Shown piece by piece: positions 1-5,235 of a stretch of DNA of 5,235 bases (position 1 is its first letter; the number at the start of each line of letters is the position of its first letter). The stretch lies in NCBI GenBank assembly GCA_025937615.1, contig JAICRA010000130.1, forward strand, positions 1 to 5,235. The letters are read 5' to 3'. This stretch comes from Thermomicrobiales bacterium (GTDB lineage: Bacteria > Chloroflexota > Chloroflexia > Thermomicrobiales > UBA6265). The notes below the pieces were generated by a model. That model saw only the letters and a list, made by a program, of their open reading frames with translations, did not search any database and was not told where the DNA came from. The position numbers were made by a program, and so were the translations under genes.

Positions 1-459
1 GGCGGATTCATCGACATCACGGCCGCGGCCCGAAACCTGGTGTTCAGCGGGACGTTTTCAGCGGGACGCCAAGATATCGTGCTCGAAAACGGGCAACTCT
101 CGATTTGCGACGATGGAAGAGTCGCGAAGTTCGTTCCTGAGGTCGAGCACGTGACGTTCAGTGGCGGCATGGCTCGGGAGCGCGGTCAGAATGTCATCTT
201 CATCACCGAGCGCTGCGTGATTCGCCTCCTCGCGGAGGGTCTCACCGTGACCGAAATTGCGCCGGGTGTCGATCTCGAGCGTGACGTGCTTGGCCGAGTG
301 CCGATACCCCTCCACGTCAGCCCGGAACTACGACAGATGGATGACCGATTATTCCAGCCTGATTGTATGGGACTAAGGCTGCGCGCCGGCGACGAGAGCA
401 TCCAGCTGGAACCCCTGCAGAACGGGCGAGACAGGGCGGCGGCTGTTGGACGAGCCTGA
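1..459 (+). CDS. Acyl-CoA:acetate/3-ketoacid CoA-transferase (YdiF/propionate CoA-transferase type), C-terminal part; 5' end outside window
   Basis: The frame is open from base 1 and ends at TGA 457-459, giving the last 152 residues; the true start lies upstream, and the GTG at 40 is internal. The segment reads like the C-terminal end of the family I CoA-transferases of the YdiF/propionate CoA-transferase group (about 520 residues): a GGFIDIT strand, VFSGTFSAG, FVPEVEHVTFSG, a VIFITERCVIRL strand, then TEIAPGVDLERDVL and the family's closing block SPELRQMDDRLF...MGLR. Such cytosolic enzymes move CoA between an acyl-CoA and a free carboxylate such as acetate, through a glutamyl-CoA intermediate. 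The catalytic glutamate would lie before this window, so activity cannot be judged. About 25-30 residues after MGLR form a charged tail that I do not expect in most relatives. The gene overlaps the next one by 14 bases, which implies coupled translation. The family call is solid; the acyl substrate is unknown. Confidence 0.88.
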   Translation, partial: GGFIDITAAARNLVFSGTFSAGRQDIVLENGQLSICDDGRVAKFVPEVEHVTFSGGMARERGQNVIFITERCVIRLLAEGLTVTEIAPGVDLERDVLGRVPIPLHVSPELRQMDDRLFQPDCMGLRLRAGDESIQLEPLQNGRDRAAAVGRA

Positions 460-2707
460 GACCCTGCTGGCCCTGACCGCTCGCGAGGCGCTAACCGCGG
501 CGGCGGTCTTCGCGAGGATGTTTCCTGCCGACGAGACCGGTCCCGGTGCTGACGCGATCGGCGCGCTCACCTACCTCGACCGGGCACTGGCGGGTCCATA
601 TCGCGGACACGTGCCGGTCTATCGCACCAGCCTCGCGCTGCTCGATCGCGCGAGTCTGACGCGACATGGCGTGAATTTCGCGAGCGCGGAGGAATCGGCC
701 CAGGATAACCTGATCGCTGATCTGGAGCGTGGGCAGATTCCGGGCTGGGAAGTGCCGGACCAACGCGAGTTCTTCCAGCTTATGCGGTCGCACTTGCAAG
801 AGGGGCTCTTCAGTGATCCCGCCTACGGTGGCAACCGCGACAAGCTCGGCTGGCGCTTCCTGGGCCATCCCGGGGTCTGGCTGGAGAACAGCGAGGAAGA
901 AAGCCTGTCGACGGACCCGGTAACCAAAGGCGGCCTCATCCAGTCCTTAGCCGACGTAGCGGCCGAGTTACACCAGCGGCAAGGTGAGGAGCAGGTACCC
1001 GGCTTCGACCCGCAACGCGGAGCGGCTTCCCCCGCTGGACGAGCGGATGTCGTCCTGGTCGGCGTCGGCGGCGTGGGCGGGTTCATCGCCCCCGTGCTGG
1101 CCGGAGCGGGGTTGAACGTCGTCGGGCTCGAGGCCGGCCCATACTGGCGTGTCGAGGACTTCCAACCGGACGAATTGGCAGCGACCTATTACTGCCGAGC
1201 CGAGATGGGTCCGAAGTTCAAGAGTGAGACGCCACGCTGGCGCCGGAACGAATCCGAGGCAACCCGGGAGCTTACCTTTTCCCTCGGCCGCATGATGAAT
1301 GGCGTCGGCGGATCGGTAATCCACTACGGTGGCTGGTTACGCCGGTTCCCGGCCCATAATTTCCGTCTGCGGTCTCACGCAATTGAGTGCTGGGGACCGC
1401 AGGTGATCCCAGATGGAAGCACGGTCGCCGACTGGCCGATCTCATACGACGACCTGCGTCCATATTTTGCGGAGGTCGAACGGATCGTCGGCATCGGCGG
1501 CGACGAGGACAACGTGTTTCTGCCGCATGATCAGCCCTACCCGCTCCCCCCGACACGGCCGTTCCGAATGGGCCAGATGTTCATGGCGGCGGCTCGGAGC
1601 CTGGGACTCCATCCGCACGCGGTTCCGGTCGGGATGACCACGCGGCCATACAACGGTTACGCGGCGATGACGTACACCGCCTGGAACAACGGCTTCGGCT
1701 CGTGGACTGGTGACAAATGGCATCCCGGTCTGACCACCGTGCGGGAAGCGCTCGCCACGGGGAATTTTGATCTGCGGACGTACTGCCGCGTCACTCGAGT
1801 TCTGACCGACGCTGACGGTCGGGCTAAAGGCGTGGAATACGTCGACGCTCTCGGTCGGCACCAGACACAACTCGCCGATACGGTCATTCTGGCTGCTTAC
1901 ACCTTCGAAAACGTCCGACTGCTCTTCCTTTCCGGCGACGACCGGCGTCCGAGTGGTCTCGGCAACTCGAATGGGCAGCTCGGCAAGCACTTTATGAGCA
2001 AGATGTTTCCGCACGTCGACGGCTACTTCCCGGACACGTTTTTCAACCGGCACGCTGGACCCGCCGCGCAGGCCGTTGTCGTCGACGATTTTCTCGACGC
2101 CTCGTTCGATTGCGGAGCGCGTGGATTCCTGGGCGGGTCGACCCTCGGCGCGGAGAACCAGTTCCTGCCGATCCAGATCAGCCGGGAAACCCTGCCACCC
2201 GATATCCCGACCTGGGGGAAGGCATACAAGGAGCACCTGCGCGGATGGCAACATTGGAGCGTCGTCCGCATGCAGCCGGAAGCACTCTCCTACGTGAGCA
2301 ACTACCTCGATATCGATCCTCATTATCGGGACAGGAGCGGACTCGGCTTGCCCGTGATCCGGGTGACCTACGACCTGCAACCGAATGAGCAGCGAATAGC
2401 TGACTTCATGGCGAAGCAGAGTGAGGCGATCCTACAGGCCATGGGCGCGACGAAGACCTGGCGTGGCCCGCGATTTACCGGGGCCGGAAGCTCGCATGAC
2501 GTCGGGGGGTGCCGCATGGCTGACGATCCGGCCGCCGGCGTCGTCGACCGCACGCTCCAGGTACATGACACGCCGGGGCTCTATGTCTATTCGGGAGCTG
2601 CCTTCCCGACGTGCGCAGGCGTCAACCCGACGCTCACCCTCTGGGCCCTCTGCCTCAAGGCCGCGCGCGAGTTGATCGGGAGGCTTCAGTCCGGGGATGA
2701 GCGGTGA
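446..2707 (+). CDS. Fused gluconate 2-dehydrogenase subunit 3 domain / GMC-family FAD-dependent oxidoreductase
   Basis: This 753-residue protein has two parts. Residues ~5-150 resemble gluconate 2-dehydrogenase subunit 3 (LTAREALTAAAVFARMFPADETGPGA, YLDRALAG, a W-R-F-L-G-HPG end). Residues ~199-753 are a GMC flavoprotein: Rossmann motif GVGGVG at 206-211 with acidic E229, a second FAD block NGVGGSVIHYGGW at 285-297, TFENVRLLFLSG at 486-497, H684 in SSHDVGGCRM, and N727 in VNPTLTLWAL, the likely His/Asn catalytic pair. Family members oxidise sugar or polyol hydroxyls and pass electrons to a partner; the substrate here is unknown. The TTG start at 446 is chosen because the frame has a stop at 374-376, only CTG 443 lies upstream as an alternative, and the next in-frame ATG (518) would remove the first helix of the subunit 3 domain. 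No signal peptide, Tat motif or membrane segment is visible, although this enzyme class often acts outside the cytoplasm. It ends in a GTGA overlap with the next gene. Confidence 0.9.
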   Translation: MDEPETLLALTAREALTAAAVFARMFPADETGPGADAIGALTYLDRALAGPYRGHVPVYRTSLALLDRASLTRHGVNFASAEESAQDNLIADLERGQIPGWEVPDQREFFQLMRSHLQEGLFSDPAYGGNRDKLGWRFLGHPGVWLENSEEESLSTDPVTKGGLIQSLADVAAELHQRQGEEQVPGFDPQRGAASPAGRADVVLVGVGGVGGFIAPVLAGAGLNVVGLEAGPYWRVEDFQPDELAATYYCRAEMGPKFKSETPRWRRNESEATRELTFSLGRMMNGVGGSVIHYGGWLRRFPAHNFRLRSHAIECWGPQVIPDGSTVADWPISYDDLRPYFAEVERIVGIGGDEDNVFLPHDQPYPLPPTRPFRMGQMFMAAARSLGLHPHAVPVGMTTRPYNGYAAMTYTAWNNGFGSWTGDKWHPGLTTVREALATGNFDLRTYCRVTRVLTDADGRAKGVEYVDALGRHQTQLADTVILAAYTFENVRLLFLSGDDRRPSGLGNSNGQLGKHFMSKMFPHVDGYFPDTFFNRHAGPAAQAVVVDDFLDASFDCGARGFLGGSTLGAENQFLPIQISRETLPPDIPTWGKAYKEHLRGWQHWSVVRMQPEALSYVSNYLDIDPHYRDRSGLGLPVIRVTYDLQPNEQRIADFMAKQSEAILQAMGATKTWRGPRFTGAGSSHDVGGCRMADDPAAGVVDRTLQVHDTPGLYVYSGAAFPTCAGVNPTLTLWALCLKAARELIGRLQSGDER

Positions 2708-3486
2708 CGACGGGCGACCCACCGCCGGAAGGGGGAGTGCGGCTATTGAGCGAGGCTGGAGTCGCGACGCTGACTCTGGACCGCCCAGCCAAGCTCAACG
2801 CAATCGGCCTGGACATGCTCGCGGAGTTGGATCGACTCTTGGCCGAGGTCGACGTCAATCCGGACGTCCGCACCGTGATCATCACCGGATCTGGCGAACG
2901 CGCGTTCTCCGTCGGCGCCGACGTCAACGCATGGGCGGTGCTCGAACCGCTCGACATGTGGCGAAGCTGGATACGCGAGGGTCATCGCGTCCTTCGACGC
3001 CTGGCAGATTTGCGGCAACCGACCATAGCGGCCATCAATGGATACGCGTTCGGCGGTGGGCTCGAGTTGGCACTTGCCGCCGACATCCGCATCGCCGCCG
3101 ACTCAGCGACGTTTGCGCTGCCGGAAACGAAGATCGGGACGCTGCCCGGGTGGGCCGGAACGACACGGCTCCCGGAGGTGATCGGCGCAGCCCGCGCCAA
3201 GCAAATGGTCTTCTCGGGATGCCGGATCGACGCGGCGACGGCCGAGCGTTGGGGATTAGTCAACGAAACCGTCTCACCTGCCTCGCTCATGGAGCGCTGC
3301 CGCGGGCTGGCGGCAGACATCGCGGCGAATGCTCCGGTATCGGTGCAGCTTGCCAAGGCTGCAATCAATCGTGACGCCTCGGCGCCGGAAGCATTTGCGG
3401 GGGCATTGGCCGCCGGCACGGAGGACGGGCGAGAGGGGGTTACCGCATTCCAGGAGAAGCGCCCGCCTCGCTTTTCGGGCCGATGA
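2704..3486 (+). CDS. Enoyl-CoA hydratase/isomerase family protein
   Basis: This 260-residue protein has normal crotonase-family length and layout. It opens with VATLTLDRPAKLNAI (20-34). The first oxyanion-hole loop is AFSVGADV (67-74). The second is INGYAFGGGLELALAADIRI (111-130), with G118 at the usual oxyanion position. E121 and E141 (in PETKIGTLPG) match the two catalytic glutamates of classical enoyl-CoA hydratases, so water addition to a 2-enoyl-CoA is plausible. The C-terminus, EDGREGVTAFQEKRPPRF, is also typical. No targeting signal is seen, so it should be cytosolic. GTG 2704 is chosen because it overlaps the preceding TGA by four bases (GTGA), follows a G-rich GGGGATGAG stretch, and gives a standard N-terminus. 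Crotonase paralogues also include isomerases, hydrolases and lyases, so the reaction is inferred from the glutamate pair. Its partners, a CoA-transferase and a dehydrogenase, suggest a short CoA-thioester pathway. Confidence 0.93.
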   Translation: MTTGDPPPEGGVRLLSEAGVATLTLDRPAKLNAIGLDMLAELDRLLAEVDVNPDVRTVIITGSGERAFSVGADVNAWAVLEPLDMWRSWIREGHRVLRRLADLRQPTIAAINGYAFGGGLELALAADIRIAADSATFALPETKIGTLPGWAGTTRLPEVIGAARAKQMVFSGCRIDAATAERWGLVNETVSPASLMERCRGLAADIAANAPVSVQLAKAAINRDASAPEAFAGALAAGTEDGREGVTAFQEKRPPRFSGR

Positions 3487-3510
3487 CACCCGCCGTGTTT
3501 ACTGATTTAC

Positions 3511-3518
3511 GAGGAGGT
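3511..3518 (+). promoter_or_regulatory. Strong Shine-Dalgarno sequence for the GH88 gene
   Basis: GAGGAGGT lies eight bases before the ATG at 3527 and fixes that start. It is far stronger than the ribosome sites of the three upstream genes, which rely on overlap. It sits in the 40-base gap 3487-3526, which shows no hairpin terminator and no convincing promoter, so readthrough from the upstream genes is likely. A short TTTAC direct repeat (3498-3502 and 3506-3510) precedes it; I attach no function to it. Confidence 0.9.
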
Positions 3519-3526
3519 CATCGCTA

Positions 3527-4648
3527 ATGGGGTTCGATCCGGCCGCACCGTTGGAGACGCGGGCCGCTCAAGCCCTCAAGTTCGCACAGACTCAGGTGCG
3601 CGCATTGATCACCAATCATCCCGATTTTTTCCCTCTCTATACCGAGGATGGTAGGTGGCAGCACGGTCGCGAGGCGTGGACGAACTGGTGTGAGGGATTC
3701 CTTGGCGGCATGATGTGGATCTTCGCCGCCCGCACCGGCGACCCGTACTGGCGCGAGCGAGCCGAGCATTATTCACTCCTCATCGAAGAGCGCCAATACG
3801 ACACGAATGTGCACGATCTCGGGTTCGTCTTCTGGTCCACGTGGAAGCGATGGTTCGAGCTAACCGGGGATGAAGCGATCGAGGCCCGGGTCATCCAGGC
3901 CGGCCGGACAATGGGTCTACGCTTCAATCAGGACGGCAAGTTCCTTCGATCCTTCGTAGCGCCGGAGAGTTGTTTCATCGACATCATGATGAACGTCGGC
4001 ATCATCTTTTACGCCGCTAATAGGAGCGACGATCGGGATTTGATCCGGAAAGCGCACGAGCACTGCATGACGACGAGACGGTATCTCGTGCGCGGCGACG
4101 GCAGCACGGCGCATGAGGGCATATTCGACTTGCAAACCGGCGAATTTTTGCGCGAGGCGACGCACCAGGGCTGGCGCGACGATTCATCCTGGGCGCGGGG
4201 GCAGACCTGGGCGCTTTATGGCTTTGGCACCGCGTACTGGCTTTCAGGTGACGAGCACTTCCTGGACACTGCGCAACGCTGCGCTGATTTTTATATCGAA
4301 CGCACTCCACCACGCGGAGTCCCGCCGAACGACTGGGAAGAACCGTCGCCCCGGCGACCCTACGAAAGTTCAGCCGCCGCCATAGCGGCCAGCGGTCTCT
4401 TGCAACTCGGCGCATTGACGCGAGACCCGGAGCGGGCTGCGAGATACCACGACTATGCTCGAAGCATCCTCGACACGCTCCTCACGCCCGAGTTCCTGGC
4501 CTTCAACACACCGGGCTGGGAAGGGATTCTGAAGCACGGGAGCTACCACGAGCGCAAAGACCTGGGCGTTGATGAAAGCGTTATGTGGGGGGAGTACTTC
4601 TTCGTCGAAGCGTTGGACAAATTGCTCGGTGCACCGGCAGTGGCCTGA
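3527..4648 (+). CDS. Glycoside hydrolase family 88, unsaturated glucuronyl hydrolase
   Basis: This 373-residue protein has the length and motif order of GH88 unsaturated glucuronyl hydrolases (often named ugl). Visible are WTNWCEGFLGGMMW (51-64), VHDLGFVFW (95-103) with D97, SCFIDIMMNVGIIFYAA (148-164) with D152, GDGSTAHEGIFD (190-201) with H196, ATHQGWRDDSSWARGQTWALYGF (211-233), SSAAAIAASGLLQL (281-294) and LGVDESVMWGEYFFVEAL (346-363). D97 and D152 appear to match the two catalytic aspartates of the Bacillus enzyme. The family hydrates the double bond of the 4,5-unsaturated uronic acid left by polysaccharide lyases, which releases it from an oligosaccharide. WARGQ, rather than the WGRGNGW seen in GH105, argues for GH88. 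No signal peptide is seen, so it should act in the cytoplasm on imported oligosaccharides, which fits the solute-binding protein downstream. The start is fixed by the Shine-Dalgarno sequence eight bases upstream. The exact polysaccharide is not readable. Confidence 0.93.
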   Translation: MGFDPAAPLETRAAQALKFAQTQVRALITNHPDFFPLYTEDGRWQHGREAWTNWCEGFLGGMMWIFAARTGDPYWRERAEHYSLLIEERQYDTNVHDLGFVFWSTWKRWFELTGDEAIEARVIQAGRTMGLRFNQDGKFLRSFVAPESCFIDIMMNVGIIFYAANRSDDRDLIRKAHEHCMTTRRYLVRGDGSTAHEGIFDLQTGEFLREATHQGWRDDSSWARGQTWALYGFGTAYWLSGDEHFLDTAQRCADFYIERTPPRGVPPNDWEEPSPRRPYESSAAAIAASGLLQLGALTRDPERAARYHDYARSILDTLLTPEFLAFNTPGWEGILKHGSYHERKDLGVDESVMWGEYFFVEALDKLLGAPAVA

Positions 4649-4659
4649 TGCGACAGTGG

Positions 4660-4672
4660 TTGACGGTGTCAA
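4660..4672. repeat. Inverted repeat TTGAC-GGT-GTCAA over the -35 box
   Basis: Two perfect 5-base arms (4660-4664 and 4668-4672) flank a 3-base centre. The left arm is most of the proposed -35 hexamer, so a dimeric protein bound here would compete with RNA polymerase. The arms are short enough that chance cannot be excluded. No regulator gene is visible to pair with it. Confidence 0.4.
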
Positions 4673-4688
4673 ACTTGGCATGTACAAA
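4660..4688 (+). promoter_or_regulatory. Candidate sigma70-type promoter
   Basis: TTGACG (4660-4665) matches five of six bases of the -35 consensus. After a 17-base spacer, TACAAA (4683-4688) matches four of six bases of the -10 consensus, though it lacks the strongly conserved final T. The predicted start near 4695 would give a leader of roughly 135 bases before the ATG at 4831. It sits just after the stop of the GH88 gene, so the transporter gene could be transcribed separately from the enzymes. Confidence 0.5.
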
Positions 4689-4707
4689 CCCGCTACGTGG
4701 TGCGGGT
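4688..4707. repeat. Inverted repeat ACCCGC / GCGGGT over the predicted start site
   Basis: Perfect 6-base arms at 4688-4693 and 4702-4707 are separated by 8 bases. The repeat begins on the last base of the proposed -10 box and covers the predicted transcription start, a usual place for a repressor operator. It could alternatively fold as a short hairpin, but no T-run follows, so it is not a convincing terminator of the upstream operon. Confidence 0.4.
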
Positions 4708-4781
4708 CTAACTGAGAGCGGCGAAGCTCCTGGCCCCTGCCCATCCATAACCAGGGATCGCCTGCGACCCGCGCGAAAACC

Positions 4782-4801
4782 GTCGTGCGATGGCGCACGA
4801 C
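4782..4801 (+). promoter_or_regulatory. Perfect 8-bp hairpin/palindrome in the leader of the solute-binding protein gene
   Basis: GTCGTGCG (4782-4789) and CGCACGAC (4794-4801) pair perfectly around the 4-base loop ATGG. It lies 15 bases before the Shine-Dalgarno sequence and 29 bases before the start codon. As RNA it would be a stable GC-rich stem in the 5' leader; as DNA it is a symmetric site that a dimeric repressor could read. No T-run follows, so it is not an intrinsic terminator. Confidence 0.6.
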
Positions 4802-4816
4802 CGAAGTTCTCATGTT

Positions 4817-4822
4817 AGGAGG
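4817..4822 (+). promoter_or_regulatory. Shine-Dalgarno sequence for the solute-binding protein gene
   Basis: AGGAGG lies eight bases before the ATG at 4831 and selects that codon over the in-frame ATGs at 4840 and 4852. Strength and spacing match the site before the GH88 gene. Confidence 0.9.
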
Positions 4823-4830
4823 AACGACCC

Positions 4831-5235
4831 ATGTACGACATGACCAAGGCGATGACGTCCCGTGCATCGCGGCGCGGAGTTCTCAAAGGGGGAACCGCGC
4901 TTGGGTTGGGAGCCGTTGGGCTCGGCCCCGTGGCCGGGCGTGTCGCATCTGCTCAGGATGGTGGCCAGCTCGAAATATTTTCATGGTGGACTTCGCCCGG
5001 TGAGGCGACGGCGTTGCAAACCCTGTTCGATGCGTTCCTGGCTGAGTACGGCGACGTCGAAATCATCAACTCGGCGGTTGCCGGCGGCGCCGGCGTGAAC
5101 GCGCAGGCGGTGCTGCAAACACGGCTTCAGGGCAATGAACCCCCCGATTCCTGGCAAACCCACGTCGGCCGTGAACTGATCGATCGCTACGTTGTGCCGG
5201 GCTACAGCGAGCCGATTACCGAGCTCTACGATGCA
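4831..5235 (+). CDS. Carbohydrate ABC transporter extracellular solute-binding protein (family 1), N-terminal part; 3' end outside window
   Basis: The frame stays open from ATG 4831 to the window end, giving 135 residues of a protein that is normally about 400-450. Residues 13-19 (SRRGVLK) form a twin-arginine export motif. A Gly/Ala/Leu-rich hydrophobic stretch (~20-36) follows, with a likely signal peptidase I site after ASA (39-41), so the mature protein would start at Q42. No cysteine occurs in these 135 residues, so there is no lipobox. The mature N-terminus (LEIFSWWTSPGEATALQ, then AVAGGAGVNAQAVLQTRLQG and PPDSWQTHVGREL) closely resembles the glucose/galactose-binding protein type of CUT1 sugar transporters known from Thermus and common in Chloroflexota. 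It should capture a sugar outside the membrane and hand it to permeases expected just downstream. The GH88 gene next door hints at a uronide oligosaccharide, while the sequence likeness hints at glucose-type sugars; the ligand is open. Confidence 0.92.
   Translation, partial: MYDMTKAMTSRASRRGVLKGGTALGLGAVGLGPVAGRVASAQDGGQLEIFSWWTSPGEATALQTLFDAFLAEYGDVEIINSAVAGGAGVNAQAVLQTRLQGNEPPDSWQTHVGRELIDRYVVPGYSEPITELYDA

Larger units (their letters stand above)
4649..4830. other. Intergenic regulatory region before the solute-binding protein gene
   Basis: This 182-base gap is the only substantial non-coding stretch. It holds a candidate promoter (4660-4688), two short inverted repeats over that promoter, a perfect 8-bp hairpin (4782-4801) and a ribosome site. 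No tRNA, transposon end or T-tailed terminator is seen. A weak CCTGG/CCAGG pairing (4729-4733 with 4751-4755) is also present but has a 17-base loop. Confidence 0.7.

Noticed and set aside
1442..2380. 312-codon open frame on the minus strand opposite the GMC gene
   Set aside because: It lies wholly opposite a well-supported GMC coding region, shows no recognisable motif, and is the kind of long antisense frame that GC-rich codon use produces.
2697..3374. 225-codon plus-strand frame starting with ATG at the end of the GMC gene
   Set aside because: It overlaps the enoyl-CoA hydratase in another frame, is very rich in Arg and Ser/Gly, and has no family resemblance; the hydratase frame has clear crotonase motifs.
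3487..3526. Promoter or terminator between the hydratase and GH88 genes
   Set aside because: The 40 bases include a TTTAC repeat and a strong ribosome site but no spaced -35/-10 pair and no hairpin.
4688..4707. Intrinsic terminator for the upstream operon
   Set aside because: The stem is only 6 bp with an 8-base loop and is followed by CTAACTGAGA rather than a T-run; an operator reading is better.
4370..4867. 165-codon minus-strand frame across the GH88 end and the intergenic region
   Set aside because: No recognisable domain, and it covers the proposed promoter, the leader hairpin and the start of the binding protein; treated as a chance frame.
4585..5098. Three overlapping plus-strand short frames (4585-4818, 4785-5003, 4862-5098)
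   Set aside because: They conflict with the GH88 C-terminus or the Tat-signal binding-protein frame and show no motif of their own.
1..5235. CRISPR array, insertion sequence, tRNA or phage/defence module
   Set aside because: No spaced direct repeats, terminal inverted repeats, transposase, tRNA-like fold or defence-protein motif was seen; the window is metabolic and transport genes throughout.

Overview
The window is a GC-rich bacterial segment with all genes on the plus strand and almost no spacing between them. It holds five genes, two of them cut by the window edges. TTG and GTG starts, overlapping genes, a twin-arginine-exported sugar-binding protein without a lipobox, and protein wording like that of Thermomicrobia/Chloroflexota sequences suggest a Chloroflexota-type organism. 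A high-GC actinobacterium is a weaker alternative. This placement is inferred from memory of protein families, not from a search.

Bases 1-3486 look like one transcription unit of three translationally coupled genes. First comes the C-terminal part of a YdiF/propionate-type acyl-CoA transferase. A 14-base overlap leads into a 753-residue protein that fuses a gluconate 2-dehydrogenase subunit 3 domain to a GMC flavin oxidoreductase. A 4-base GTGA overlap then leads into an enoyl-CoA hydratase/isomerase. After 40 bases and a strong Shine-Dalgarno sequence comes a complete GH88 unsaturated glucuronyl hydrolase (3527-4648), probably still in the same operon.

Bases 4649-4830 are the only sizeable intergenic region. 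It carries a plausible sigma70-type promoter with one inverted repeat on its -35 box and another over its -10/start site. Farther down is a perfect 8-bp hairpin in the leader. The region drives the start of an ABC-transporter solute-binding protein (4831 onward) with a Tat signal, which runs off the right edge.

Taken together this looks like a carbohydrate uptake and catabolism locus. The binding protein would deliver a sugar, possibly an unsaturated uronyl oligosaccharide; the cytoplasmic GH88 enzyme would cleave it; and a fused flavin dehydrogenase plus two CoA enzymes would process a product. The link between the CoA/GMC trio and the GH88/transport part rests only on proximity. The most unusual points are the fused, apparently unexported dehydrogenase that lacks cysteines I expect in its relatives, the mix of CoA chemistry with uronide hydrolysis, and the palindrome-dense promoter of the transporter gene.
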